Shown here: positions 1-7,273 of the stretch, piece by piece
How the letters are laid out: the number at the start of each line of letters is the position of its first letter
Numbering within the stretch: the stretch's first letter is position 1
NCBI GenBank assembly: GCA_025938035.1
Contig: JAICQE010000125.1
Location: 1-13,929 of the forward strand
Origin: Vicinamibacteria bacterium
GTDB taxonomy: Bacteria; Acidobacteriota; Vicinamibacteria; Vicinamibacterales; UBA2999
Direction: 5' to 3'
DNA length: 13,929 bases
The notes under the pieces: model-generated
What the model was told of the DNA's origin: nothing
The model's input: the letters and a program-made list of their open reading frames with translations, nothing else
Database searches by the model: none
Position numbers and translations under genes: made by a program

Positions 1-839
1 CCTTTGGCCCAGCGGTGCTGCTGCGACTTGAACGAGTTCATCTCGACCGGAACTTCCGCCGGCGCGACCAGTCCCGGCAGGAAGACGAACTTCCACCCGC
101 GCAGCTGCGCGCGATAGCTCAGATCGAGATCTTCGGTCAGCGTGTCGTGCTGCCACCCGCCGGCATCGGTGATTGCCGTTCGCCGCCAGATCCCCGCGGT
201 GCCGTTGAAGTTGAAGAACATTCCGGCGCGGTTCCGCGCGCCGTGCTCGAGCACGAAGTGCGCGTCGAGCAGGATCGACTGGATCTTCGTGAGCAGCGAA
301 TAGTCCTGGTTGATGTGTCCCCACCGCGCCTGCACGAGGGCGATGCGATTGTCGCCGAAGTAGGGAACCGTCCTCTCCAGGAAGTCGGGCGAGGGAATGA
401 AGTCGGCGTCGAAAATGGCGATGAACTCGCCCTTGGCCACCTTCATACCCGCCTCGAGCGCGCCGGCCTTGTACCCGGTGCGGTCGGTCCGATGGAGATA
501 GCTGATGTCGATGCCGCTCGCGGCATTGCGCATGACGGCGCGCTCCGCCACAATGCGCGTCTCGTCGGTGGAATCGTCGAGGACCTGGATCTCCAGCAGC
601 TCGCGCGGGTAGTTCAACCGGCAGACCGCATCGATCAGCCGATCCGCGACGTACATTTCGTTGTAGATCGGAAGCTGGACCGTGACTCTCGGCAGCCTGT
701 CCATCCCCATCGGCGTGGGATGGCGGTCCTTGTTCTTCATGTACAGGTAGACCAGGAAATACCGGTGCCACCCGTAGACCGCGAGAATGACGAGGACGAA
801 AAAGTAAGTCGCGAGAACGAGAGTTTCGCCGGTCGTCAT
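1..839 (-). CDS. Family 2 glycosyltransferase, cellulose-synthase-like (3' end outside window)
   Basis: Processive-type membrane glycosyltransferase that would move a sugar from a nucleotide-sugar donor to a polysaccharide or lipid acceptor at the inner membrane. The visible 279 codons start with ATG at 839-837. An N-terminal hydrophobic segment spans about residues 7-33. The catalytic domain follows, with PIYNE (57-61), DDSTDE (88-93, donor binding), DAD (144-146, metal binding), TED (235-237, catalytic base) and QQHRW (273-277), which is the QxxRW signature of cellulose-synthase-like enzymes. The C-terminal membrane segments expected in this family lie past the window edge. The gene is divergent from larB with 67 bp between them, and the gap holds a short dispersed-type hairpin. 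Homologues in related bacteria are often named cellulose synthase or beta-glycosyltransferase; the actual sugar cannot be read from the sequence. The family call is secure, the substrate is not. Confidence 0.93.
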   Translation of the reverse strand, partial: MTTGETLVLATYFFVLVILAVYGWHRYFLVYLYMKNKDRHPTPMGMDRLPRVTVQLPIYNEMYVADRLIDAVCRLNYPRELLEIQVLDDSTDETRIVAERAVMRNAASGIDISYLHRTDRTGYKAGALEAGMKVAKGEFIAIFDADFIPSPDFLERTVPYFGDNRIALVQARWGHINQDYSLLTKIQSILLDAHFVLEHGARNRAGMFFNFNGTAGIWRRTAITDAGGWQHDTLTEDLDLSYRAQLRGWKFVFLPGLVAPAEVPVEMNSFKSQQHRWAK

Positions 840-844
840 GTGTG

Positions 845-868
845 GGCCCTTCGACGCTGCTCAGGGCG
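845..868. repeat. Short dispersed-type hairpin between divergent genes
   Basis: Arms GCCCT (846-850) and AGGGC (863-867) enclose TCGACGCTGCTC. The layout resembles the CCCTTCGAC...CTCAGGGC intergenic repeat that I recall from many high-GC genomes. It occupies much of the 67-bp region between the glycosyltransferase and larB starts, so it may replace or overlap promoter sequence. Membership of that repeat family is from memory and was not tested. Confidence 0.45.
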
Positions 869-906
869 GCCTGCTGCGCTCAGCACAAAAACGGATTATA
901 TGCGAT

Positions 907-1665
907 ATGAACTTTGACGATCTGCAGCGCCTGTTGGACGACGTCAAGCGCGGCGCGCTCGAAACACGCCACGCGTCGGAGCGTATTCTTCAGGCGTTGC
1001 GCGCGGCGCCTTTCGAGGATCTCGGGTTTGCACGCATCGACACGCACCGCGAGGTTCGGCAAGGTTTCCCCGAGGTCATACTCGGGCTGGGAAAGACGCC
1101 GGCTCAGATAGCCGCCATCGCCGAGCGCATCGTCGCCCGTGGTCAGACGCTGCTCGTCACGCGGGCGTCGCGCGACGCGTTCGACGCGGTTCGTGCGATG
1201 GTCCCGGCGGCGGAGTACCACGACCAGGGCCGCGTCATCACGCTGCGGCAGGCAACGGCGCCGGCGGGTGCGGGCACCGTCCTCGTGGTGTGCGCCGGCA
1301 CTTCCGATCTACCGGTTGCGGAAGAGGCGGCGATCACCGCGGATGTGATGGGCAACACGGTTGACCGGCTCTACGACGTCGGCGTCGCGGGCATCCATCG
1401 CGTGCTGCAGGAGCGCGCGCGGCTCGAAGCGGCGCGCGTCGTGGTCGTGGTCGCTGGAATGGAAGGCGCGCTGCCAAGCGTCGTCGCCGGCTTGATTCAC
1501 ACGCCGGTCATCGCCGTGCCGACCAGCGTCGGCTACGGCGCGAGCTTCGGCGGAATCGCAGCGCTGCTCGGCATGCTGAACAGCTGCGCAAACGGCGTGG
1601 CGGTGGTGAACATCGACAACGGCTTCGGCGCAGCGTGCATGGCCAGCGCGATCAATCACCTGTGA
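907..1665 (+). CDS. larB: LarB, pyridinium-3,5-biscarboxylic acid mononucleotide synthase
   Basis: Cytosolic enzyme that carboxylates and hydrolyses nicotinic acid adenine dinucleotide to pyridinium-3,5-biscarboxylic acid mononucleotide. This is the first step of nickel-pincer nucleotide cofactor synthesis for lactate racemase-type enzymes. The 252-residue product matches the usual LarB length. It has the N-terminal helical region and the PurE/AIR-carboxylase-like C-terminal half, with a glycine-rich AGTSDLPVAEEA stretch at about 133-144, a VAGMEGALPSVVAG segment near 182-195, PTSVGYGASFGG around 208-219, and the ending DNGFGAACMASAI. I start at ATG 907 because upstream in-frame codons from 838 translate the intergenic repeat and do not resemble LarB. 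No clear Shine-Dalgarno precedes 907. larC and larE are not adjacent, so the remaining cofactor steps must be encoded elsewhere, if present. Confidence 0.93.
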   Translation: MNFDDLQRLLDDVKRGALETRHASERILQALRAAPFEDLGFARIDTHREVRQGFPEVILGLGKTPAQIAAIAERIVARGQTLLVTRASRDAFDAVRAMVPAAEYHDQGRVITLRQATAPAGAGTVLVVCAGTSDLPVAEEAAITADVMGNTVDRLYDVGVAGIHRVLQERARLEAARVVVVVAGMEGALPSVVAGLIHTPVIAVPTSVGYGASFGGIAALLGMLNSCANGVAVVNIDNGFGAACMASAINHL

Positions 1666-1692
1666 AGCGCGAAGGGCGCGAAGATCGCGAAG
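1666..1692. repeat. Three 9-bp units of a CGCGAAG-type tandem repeat
   Basis: Three consecutive 9-mers of the form nnCGCGAAG begin directly after the larB stop codon. The same 9-bp periodicity recurs at 5664-5699. A 15-base stretch (1667-1681) recurs exactly at 2735-2749. These look like copies of one dispersed simple repeat. Confidence 0.6.
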
Positions 1693-1704
1693 ACAGGAAC
1701 GGCA

Positions 1705-1726
1705 GGCACCCCGTTGACGGGGTGCC
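1705..1726. terminator. Hairpin between convergent larB and VWFA gene
   Basis: A perfect 9-bp stem, GGCACCCCG with CGGGGTGCC, encloses the loop TTGA. It sits 39 bp after the larB stop and 5 bp after the stop of the convergent minus-strand gene, which is a good place for a bidirectional terminator. Neither side has a clear T-tract, so it may not be a classical intrinsic terminator and could be another dispersed palindrome. Confidence 0.5.
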
Positions 1727-1731
1727 CTCGC

Positions 1732-2631
1732 CTACTTCGTGTTCGTGCGCTCGAGCGTCAGACCCGTCACCTGCTTGCCGGTCACGCCGAGGCTGACGCC
1801 TCCGAGGTTGCCGGTCTTGCCGTCGGGACGCTGCGCGAGGATGCGGAACTGCCGCGTCTGGCCGGCCATCTGCTTGGCCACTTCGGCGCCGAGCTCCGGC
1901 ATCAACGACACGTAGCGGCTCATCGTGTTGATGTTCTCGTAGCGTCCGCCGGTCGCTTTCGTCACCGCCAGTCCGACCTGGGTCTGGACTATGCCGCCGG
2001 ACGCACGCGCGGGGCCGCCGCTGTACAGCAGCACGTGGACGATCATCGGCCGGCTCTGGATCCGGTCGAACGCACGCTGGATGTCGCGGTCCTGTACGTT
2101 GTTGTCCCCGGCGCTCGAGGCCGCGCTGATGATCACGGTGAAGACGTCTTCCTTTTCCTTCGTCGCACGCTGCGCCGCTTCGCCCAGCGATTCGGTAAAC
2201 AGTCCGGTGGTCCGATCGGGCGTGAGGAGGTCCACGCCTTTCAGCAGCGCCGCACGGTCAGTGGTTGGGCGCACCAGCGGCCGCGCCTGCGGCGCCGTAG
2301 TGTAGATGCTGGTCTCGACGCCGGGCGGCAGCGTCTCGATCAGGCCGCGCAGCCCTTTCCGCAGATCAGCGATGCTCTCGCTGCCGACGCCCGCGCCGTT
2401 GTCCACCAGTACCTGCACCTTCACCACGCGATCGACCGCGTCCACGCGAAGGACTTTTCCGGTGACGCCGTCTTCCAGCACGCGCAGCTCCCCGGCGTCG
2501 ATCTTCTCGGGACTGGCGTTGGTGGCGGGATCGACGATGCTCGCGAGGAGCGTGAACTGCTGCTGTGCGCGCACACCGGCAGCGGCACACGACAGGAGGG
2601 CAACGACGACAAGCGGCTTGAAGGACCGCAT
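1732..2631 (-). CDS. Secreted VWFA-related protein
   Basis: 299-residue exported protein of the VWFA-related type abundant in Acidobacteriota; its function is unknown. The N-terminal signal sequence covers about residues 1-22, with LLSC at 12-15 as a weak lipobox or alternatively cleavage after VRA. The next stretch (about 25-65) has the SIVDP...ELRVLEDG pattern that precedes the VWA domain in this family. The VWA-like domain follows from about residue 70, with [11 protein letters not shown] as the first strand and loop, [11 protein letters not shown] near the middle and [10 protein letters not shown] later. The metal-site motif DxSxS is degenerate (D77, G79, G81), so metal-dependent ligand binding is doubtful. 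The ATG at 2631 is preceded by GGAGG five bases upstream. The reading frame stays open upstream to 3435, but that part is antisense to the [2Fe-2S] gene and is not counted. It is convergent with larB. Confidence 0.85.
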   Translation of the reverse strand: MRSFKPLVVVALLSCAAAGVRAQQQFTLLASIVDPATNASPEKIDAGELRVLEDGVTGKVLRVDAVDRVVKVQVLVDNGAGVGSESIADLRKGLRGLIETLPPGVETSIYTTAPQARPLVRPTTDRAALLKGVDLLTPDRTTGLFTESLGEAAQRATKEKEDVFTVIISAASSAGDNNVQDRDIQRAFDRIQSRPMIVHVLLYSGGPARASGGIVQTQVGLAVTKATGGRYENINTMSRYVSLMPELGAEVAKQMAGQTRQFRILAQRPDGKTGNLGGVSLGVTGKQVTGLTLERTNTK

Positions 2632-2775
2632 AGAACCTCCGAGGGCAGCTGGCGCGCCTATATTACCCGTATAACGCCGGGTTGTGTCCTTAGACGCCGA
2701 ATCCACGAATTCGGCCGTCGAGACGGCAGGCAGTGCGCGAAGGGCGCGACGAACGGGATTACAATCCGCGCAGGT
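2632..2775. promoter_or_regulatory. Divergent intergenic region with an inverted repeat
   Basis: The 144 bp between the VWFA gene and the oxidoreductase operon must contain promoters for both. It has the only clearly AT-rich patch nearby (TATATTACCCGTATAACG, 2660-2677), suitable for -10 elements on either strand. It also holds an inverted repeat with arms GCCGAAT (2696-2702) and ATTCGGC (2709-2715) that could be an operator. A CGCGAAG-type repeat occupies 2734-2751. No specific regulator can be named. Confidence 0.4.
2734..2751. repeat. Two 9-bp units of the CGCGAAG-type repeat
   Basis: Two 9-mers, the second ending in CGACG instead of CGAAG. Fifteen bases (2735-2749) are identical to 1667-1681. 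The repeat lies 25 bp before the start of the [2Fe-2S] subunit gene. Confidence 0.5.
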
Positions 2776-3234
2776 ATGGCGTTCGATCTGATCGTCAACG
2801 GGACGCGGCATACCATCGACGCCGACCCACGGACGCCGCTCCTGTGGGTGATTCGGGATCAGGCCGGGCTGACGGGCACCAAGTTCAGCTGCGGAATCGG
2901 TCAGTGCGGCGCCTGCACGGTGCACGTGGGCGGTCGCGCAGTCCGTTCGTGCAGCGTTCCCGCCTCGACCGCCGTCGGCAGCCCGGTCCTGACGATTGAA
3001 GGGCTCTCGCCCGACGGCAGCCATCCCATTCAGATCGCCTGGAAGGAATTCGACACACCGCAGTGCGGCTACTGCCAGCCGGGGATGATCATGAGCACGC
3101 TTGCCCTGCTCACGACACGTCCGAACCCGACCGACGCCGACATCGACGCCCAGATCACCAACATCTGCCGCTGCAGCACGTACCACCGCATCCGGCAGGC
3201 CATTCACCTCTCCGCGCGGCTGATGAGGAAGTAG
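2776..3234 (+). CDS. [2Fe-2S]-binding subunit of a molybdenum hydroxylase (IorA/CoxS-like)
   Basis: Electron-transfer subunit of a xanthine-oxidase-family enzyme, carrying two [2Fe-2S] clusters. The 152 residues are of normal family length. The N-terminal plant-ferredoxin-type domain has C39, C44, C47 and C59 in the C-x4-C-x2-C-x11-C spacing. The C-terminal helical domain has C97-G-Y-C100 and C131-R-C133, with QPGMIM after the first pair. This is a complete ligand set. The ATG at 2776 begins MAFDLIVNG, the usual family start; upstream in-frame sequence is the intergenic region. The stop is four bases before the molybdopterin subunit start, so the two are co-transcribed and probably co-translated. 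There is no export signal of its own. Export together with the Tat-signal-bearing large subunit, as proposed for related enzymes, is likely (inference). Confidence 0.93.
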   Translation: MAFDLIVNGTRHTIDADPRTPLLWVIRDQAGLTGTKFSCGIGQCGACTVHVGGRAVRSCSVPASTAVGSPVLTIEGLSPDGSHPIQIAWKEFDTPQCGYCQPGMIMSTLALLTTRPNPTDADIDAQITNICRCSTYHRIRQAIHLSARLMRK

Positions 3235-3238
3235 CGTC

Positions 3239-5569
3239 ATGGCATCGAGCGTGGACCGCCGTGAGTTCCTGGCGACGATCGCCGCCGCGCAAGGCGCGTT
3301 CGTGCTCGGCTTCTGGCTGCCGGCGAGGGCACACGCGCAAAGCGCCGGGGCCGGTCCCTGGTACGAAGAAGCCTCGGCGCGTGAAATCAATGCGTGGATT
3401 GTCATCGCGCCGGACGACACGGTGACGATCCGCATCGCGCAGACCGAGCTCGGTCAGGGCGTCTGGACCTCGAACGCGATGATGGTCTGCGAAGAGCTGC
3501 AATGCGACTGGAGCCGGGTGCGGCCGCAATACGCGTCCGCAAACCGGGACGCCCGGGAGATGGCCCCGGCGTGGACGTTGCCCGTACCGGGCAATGGCGC
3601 CACCGATCCCAGAGGCGGCGGCGTGCCCACGTTCGGCAATCGCGATCGCACGGGGGTGTCTGGTATTCCCGACAGCCTTTACAGGCGGATGCGGACGAAC
3701 GCGGCATCATCCGTGAAAGACGGACGCTACTATCTGCAGCTCGCCGGCGCCGAAGCGCGCGAGCGGCTGCTGCTGGCGGCGGCTGCGTTATGGAACGTGC
3801 GCGTCGCCGAACTGACCGCAAAGAACAGCGTCATCACACACCCGCCGAGCGGCCGCTCCACGACGTATGGCCGAATCGCGGCGCGGGCCGCCGAGACCCC
3901 GCACCCGAACCCTGAAGGGATCGCGATCAAGCCGCCGGACCAGTGGACGTTGATGGGCACCGAGCAGAAGAACCTCGACGTCCCGTCAAAGGTGACCGGC
4001 AGCGCGGTCTATGGCATAGACGTGCGGCGTCCCGGGATGAAGTGGGCGGCCGTCAGGACGTGCCCGGTGTACGGCGGTGACGTGCGGCGGTATGACTTCG
4101 AGGCGATCCGCCGCATGCCGGGCGTCCGCTCGGCCGTTCAATTCCCTGTCCCCGATCCCGCACTCACCCGCGGTCGCATCTTCAGCGGCGGCGTCGCGGT
4201 CATCGCCGACAGTTGGTACCAGGCGAAGACGGCCATCGACAAGATGCCGATCGAATGGGACATTCCGCCGGCCCATGCGGCGTTCACCACGGCCAACATG
4301 CGCGCGTCGCTGATCGCGGCGCTCGATCAACCCGGCACCGTCCGGGCAAATCAGGGCAACGTCGGGGGGGCATTTGCGGACGCCGCGAAGATCGTCGAGG
4401 CCACCTACTCGACGCCGTTTCTGCCGCGCGCGCGCATGGAGCCGGGCAACGCGACGGTGCTCGTCACCGACGATCGCGTAGACATCTGGATCGGCGATCA
4501 GAGCCCGCAGGAAACACGGTTCAGCGCAGCCAAGATTACCGGGATTCCGGAGGCCAACGTCCACCTGCATCTCTGTCACCTGGGCGGCGGATTCGGCAGG
4601 AACGGAAACGGCCCGCAGGCCGAGCACGCGATCATGATTGCCAACGCGAACCGCGGCACGCCGATTCACATGCTGTGGACGCGTGAGGAGGACTTCATCG
4701 GCACGACGTATCGCGCCATGGGTGTGGCGCGCCTGAAGGCCGCTCTCGACCGCGACGGCTGGCCGATCGCCATCGACGTGCGCACGGCCATGCAGGAGGG
4801 CGGCTTCGGTCCCGACGCGTCCTTCAACGAGGTCTCGCGCTACCACGTGCCGAACTATCGCTACTCGAACCACACGACAAAGTTCCACGTGCCGGTCGGC
4901 ACGCGCCGCGGGATTGGCCAGGCCGCGCACGAGTTCTATCGCGAGAGCTTCATGGACGAACTCGCGCGTGCGGCTGGCAAGGACCCGTATCTCTATCGAC
5001 GCGAGCTCATTGCGCGGACGACCCTCCCCTACAAGGCCGACATGATCAAGGCGCTCGATCTGGCCGCCGAGATGTCGGGCTGGGGCACGCCGCTGCCGCC
5101 GGGCACGGCGCGCGCCATCGCGCTGGAGGAGCGAGGCGCGGAAACCAACGGCATGGCGACAATCAGCGCCATGGTCCACACCGTCTCCGTGAGCCGCGAG
5201 GGCAAGGTCAGGCTCGAGCGCGTGGACGTCGCCCATGAAACCGGCTTCGGCCTGGTCAATCCGCTGTCGGTCCGGAAACAGATCGAGGGTCAGATCACCT
5301 GGTTCTACAACGACGCGATGCACCAGGCGTGCACGATCAAGGACGGCCGCATCGCCGAGAACAACTTCGATACGTTCCCGGTGTCGCGCATCAATGAAGA
5401 TCCGCCGGTGATCAACATCCGCTTCTTCCCGACGGCACACTGGCTGATCGGCGTGGGGCACGATCGCGCCACCTCGGTGCAGTCGGCGATCGGCGACGCG
5501 ATCTTCCAGATCACCGGCAAACGCTTCCGCGATCTCCCCTTCGGCCAGCACAATCTGACCTGGTCATGA
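3239..5569 (+). CDS. Tat-exported molybdopterin-binding subunit, IorB/aldehyde dehydrogenase-like
   Basis: Catalytic molybdenum-cofactor subunit of a periplasmic hydroxylase related to isoquinoline 1-oxidoreductase beta subunits and aldehyde dehydrogenases; the true substrate is unknown. The 776 residues include a twin-arginine signal (DRREFLA, R7-R8, then a hydrophobic stretch ending ARAHAQ). Recognisable family segments follow: TELGQGVWTSN in the first domain (about 62-72), SKVTGSAVYGIDVRRPGM around 250-267, a glycine-rich cofactor loop GGGFGRNG at 449-456, and GTRRGIGQAAHEFYRESFMDE from 554. The C-terminal end aligns with the segment that normally reads GVGEP and carries the catalytic glutamate, but here it reads GVGHDR with His741. 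The start has AGGAAG about seven bases upstream. No cytochrome c subunit gene follows, so the electron acceptor is not evident. The product could be an active variant or have lost hydroxylase activity. Confidence 0.9.
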   Translation: MASSVDRREFLATIAAAQGAFVLGFWLPARAHAQSAGAGPWYEEASAREINAWIVIAPDDTVTIRIAQTELGQGVWTSNAMMVCEELQCDWSRVRPQYASANRDAREMAPAWTLPVPGNGATDPRGGGVPTFGNRDRTGVSGIPDSLYRRMRTNAASSVKDGRYYLQLAGAEARERLLLAAAALWNVRVAELTAKNSVITHPPSGRSTTYGRIAARAAETPHPNPEGIAIKPPDQWTLMGTEQKNLDVPSKVTGSAVYGIDVRRPGMKWAAVRTCPVYGGDVRRYDFEAIRRMPGVRSAVQFPVPDPALTRGRIFSGGVAVIADSWYQAKTAIDKMPIEWDIPPAHAAFTTANMRASLIAALDQPGTVRANQGNVGGAFADAAKIVEATYSTPFLPRARMEPGNATVLVTDDRVDIWIGDQSPQETRFSAAKITGIPEANVHLHLCHLGGGFGRNGNGPQAEHAIMIANANRGTPIHMLWTREEDFIGTTYRAMGVARLKAALDRDGWPIAIDVRTAMQEGGFGPDASFNEVSRYHVPNYRYSNHTTKFHVPVGTRRGIGQAAHEFYRESFMDELARAAGKDPYLYRRELIARTTLPYKADMIKALDLAAEMSGWGTPLPPGTARAIALEERGAETNGMATISAMVHTVSVSREGKVRLERVDVAHETGFGLVNPLSVRKQIEGQITWFYNDAMHQACTIKDGRIAENNFDTFPVSRINEDPPVINIRFFPTAHWLIGVGHDRATSVQSAIGDAIFQITGKRFRDLPFGQHNLTWS

Positions 5570-5663
5570 TCATCGGTAAGGGTCAGCCGATGCGGCGCTG
5601 TTCAGTTGTGATTGTCTCGTTCATGTTCACGCTTTAACAGCTTTTCCAAGTACCACGACTGAA

Positions 5664-5699
5664 CCACGAAGACCGCAAAGATGGCGAAGAACGCGAAGA
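5664..5699. repeat. Four 9-bp CGAAGA-type tandem units overlapping a start codon
   Basis: CCACGAAGA, CCGCAAAGA, TGGCGAAGA and ACGCGAAGA follow each other without gaps. The ATG of the esterase (5681-5683) spans units two and three, so the leader and first six codons of that gene are repeat sequence. Related units occur at 1666-1692 and 2734-2751. Confidence 0.65.
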
Positions 5700-6718
5700 A
5701 GGATGTCACGGCGCTTCTGGTCATCGTGCTGCCGCTGACCGCCGTTACGTTCCCGGCCGCGGCGCCGCCCGTTGCCGGCGCGGCTCAATCGACGCGAGTG
5801 ACTCTGGATACCGGAGACCATTCGTTCGCCTTGCAGCATGGCGGGCGGCGACGTTCGTATCTCGTGCATCTGCCGCCAGACCGCCTCGGCAAAGGCTTCG
5901 CCGCACAGGCCGATACGGCTCGCGGGCGTCCGGTCGTTATCGCGTTCCACGGCGGCGGCGGAGAGGCTGACGGTTTCAAGAACTACGCAGGACTCGACGC
6001 AGTGGCCGACCGCGAAGGATTCATCGTCGTGTACCCCAACGGCACAGGCGTTCTGCCGCGCCGCCTGCTCACCTGGAACGCAGGCGAATGCTGCGGCTAC
6101 GCGATGAACCAGCGGGTGGACGATGCCGGGTTCGCCATCGCCGTACTGGACGATCTCGCGCGCCGCACGGCGGTTGATCCGCGGCGTGTGTACGCCACAG
6201 GCCACTCGAACGGCGCCATGATGGCGTACCGCCTCGGCGCCGAACGCGCCGACCGCATCGCGGCAATCGTTCCTGTCGCCGGCGGAATCAGCCAGGAGCG
6301 ATTCACTCCGGGCCGGCGCGTCGCGGTGCTCGCGATCCACAGCGTGAACGATCCACGCGCACTGTACGAAGGTGGCGTCGGCCCGCCGTTTCCCGGCACG
6401 GACGTGCGATCGTCGCATCGTCCCGCACTCGAAGGCCTGGAGAAGTGGCGCCGTCACAACGGCTGTGCGGCAACGACTCGCGTCGTCGAAAATCGCGCAG
6501 GGCGGTCGGGAGCGACGGCCCAGACAGCAACGCTGCTGGAGTGGGACGGCTGCGCCGCCGGCGCTCGCGTCGCGCACTGGAAGCTGACCGGCGTGGGCCA
6601 CCTCTGGCCTGGCGCTCCGTCGCGGGGACGCGACGAGATCAGCGGCGCGCCAACGACCGTGATCAACGCCGCCGAAGAGATCTGGCGTTTCGTGTCGCGC
6701 GTCACCAGTCAGCCGTAG
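5681..6718 (+). CDS. Secreted LpqC/PHB-depolymerase-like esterase
   Basis: Alpha/beta-hydrolase of the family that includes polyhydroxybutyrate depolymerases, feruloyl esterases and LpqC; it would hydrolyse ester bonds outside the cytoplasm. The 345 residues start with a signal peptide (about 1-35, ending AGAAQS). AFHGGGG at 88-94 is the oxyanion-hole region, and GECCGY (135-140) has the cysteine pair typical of the family. GHSNGAMM (174-181) contains the nucleophile Ser176, D224 in HSVNDP is the likely acid, and H307 in GVGHLWPG is the likely base, so the triad is complete. The ATG at 5681 lies inside a 9-bp tandem repeat and has no good ribosome binding site. The gene lies 111 bp after the oxidoreductase operon on the same strand. 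The substrate is not deducible; PHB itself is only one possibility. Confidence 0.88.
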   Translation: MAKNAKKDVTALLVIVLPLTAVTFPAAAPPVAGAAQSTRVTLDTGDHSFALQHGGRRRSYLVHLPPDRLGKGFAAQADTARGRPVVIAFHGGGGEADGFKNYAGLDAVADREGFIVVYPNGTGVLPRRLLTWNAGECCGYAMNQRVDDAGFAIAVLDDLARRTAVDPRRVYATGHSNGAMMAYRLGAERADRIAAIVPVAGGISQERFTPGRRVAVLAIHSVNDPRALYEGGVGPPFPGTDVRSSHRPALEGLEKWRRHNGCAATTRVVENRAGRSGATAQTATLLEWDGCAAGARVAHWKLTGVGHLWPGAPSRGRDEISGAPTTVINAAEEIWRFVSRVTSQP

Positions 6719-6727
6719 CGTTCCTCA

Positions 6728-6803
6728 GTCGTGTCCGCCGGTCGTCGTGTCCGCCAGTCGTCGTGTCCGCCAGTCGTCGTGTCCGTCAGTCGTAGTGTCC
6801 GCC
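6728..6803. repeat. 16-bp tandem repeat, about 4.7 copies
   Basis: The unit GTCGTCGTGTCCGCCA occurs exactly at 6741-6756 and 6757-6772. One-mismatch copies follow at 6773-6788 and 6789-6803 (the last lacks the final base), and a copy lacking three bases precedes at 6728-6740. After the last unit, the sequence runs into CGCC-TTCA-GGCG, a small hairpin (6800-6811). The array begins ten bases after the esterase stop. Confidence 0.85.
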
Positions 6804-6844
6804 TTCAGGCGACCTGCCGCGGCCATCCCGCGGGTTTGGCGGTT

Positions 6845-6853
6845 TGCTAAACT
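6845..6853 (+). promoter_or_regulatory. Extended -10-like element upstream of truncated mutS2 copy
   Basis: TGCTAAACT matches an extended -10 (TGn plus TAAACT) 33 bp before the ATG at 6887. The corresponding position before full-length mutS2 reads TGCTACACT, so the element is conserved between the two copies along with about 40 bp of leader. There is no convincing -35. Confidence 0.35.
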
Positions 6854-6886
6854 GGACGGTCGCCGCTCACGTTTCTGGTTTCTCCA

Positions 6887-7231
6887 ATGCACGCCGGCGC
6901 CCTTCGGGCCCTTGAATTCGATCGGATTGCCGCTGTTGTCGCCGGCCTGGGGGTCACGTCCACGGGCCAGGAACGGCTGGCGGAGCTGCAGCCGATGACC
7001 GATGCCACGGCGGTCGCACGCGCGCAGCGCGCGACAACCGAAGGGACGCGGTTCCTTGCCGATCATCGGGGCTTCCCTCTTCGTCCACCCTCGGACCTCG
7101 ACACGATCATTTCCGCGCTTGCCGTCGAAGGCCGCGCGCTGGAGCCGCTGCGGCTGTTCGGCCTGGCGGACTACCTCGAATCCATCGAGGGGATCGGGGA
7201 TCAGACGTCAGGTGGCAGGCACGAGAACTGA
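6887..7231 (+). pseudogene. Truncated duplicate of the mutS2 5' end
   Basis: 114 codons, of which the first 101 (MHAGALRALEFDRI to DYLESIE) align without gaps to the start of the full-length MutS2 at 8393. I count 14 amino-acid differences (about 86% identity) and 37 differences in 303 bases (about 88%). Homology stops at about 7189, where GGGGATCGGGGATCAG (7189-7204) begins, followed by unrelated sequence and a 31-nt palindrome whose centre supplies the TGA stop. The ATPase, coiled-coil and Smr domains are missing, so it cannot be a working MutS2. The reading frame is undamaged up to the breakpoint, and about 19 codons differ only silently. That suggests divergence while still under selection, not simple decay, for example arrival of a segment from a related strain. 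A short expressed N-terminal fragment is possible but unsupported. Confidence 0.85.
7189..7204. repeat. GGGGATC repeat at the breakpoint of the mutS2 duplicate
   Basis: GGGGATCGGGGATCAG is identical over 16 bases to 9350-9365, inside full-length mutS2. Here it marks the exact point where similarity to mutS2 ends. Confidence 0.7.
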
Positions 7232-7245
7232 GTTCTCGTGCCTGC
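7215..7245. terminator. Perfect 31-nt palindrome, possible terminator
   Basis: Two 15-bp arms (left arm GCAGGCACGAGAACT) flank a single central G, with no mismatch. The loop region contains the TGA that ends the truncated mutS2 copy. It also lies 28 bp after the stop of the convergent minus-strand gene at 7274. No T-tract follows, so it may be a mobile or dispersed palindrome and not an intrinsic terminator. It starts GGCAGGCAC like the hairpin region at 1701-1726. Confidence 0.5.
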
Positions 7246-7273
7246 GTCGAGGAGGTGGGGAACGAACGACGTA

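Noticed and set aside
15..917. 300-codon plus-strand open frame at the left edge
   Set aside because: It is the antisense shadow of the glycosyltransferase, which shows all the family motifs on the minus strand.
2696..2715. Named operator site
   Set aside because: The inverted repeat is real, but its arms are only 7 bp and match no regulator that I can name, so it is mentioned only within the intergenic region.
1714..2775. Long plus-strand upstream extension of the [2Fe-2S] subunit frame
   Set aside because: It is antisense to the VWFA gene, which has a signal peptide, a ribosome binding site and a family pattern. The extension is His/Arg-rich and has no motif.
3986..5551. 521-codon minus-strand open frame opposite the molybdopterin subunit
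   Set aside because: It mirrors a real gene of high GC. The translation is rich in Arg, Asp and His, with no domain or ribosome binding site.
5627..6601. 324-codon minus-strand open frame opposite the esterase
   Set aside because: The esterase has a complete catalytic triad and signal peptide; the opposite frame has no recognisable feature.
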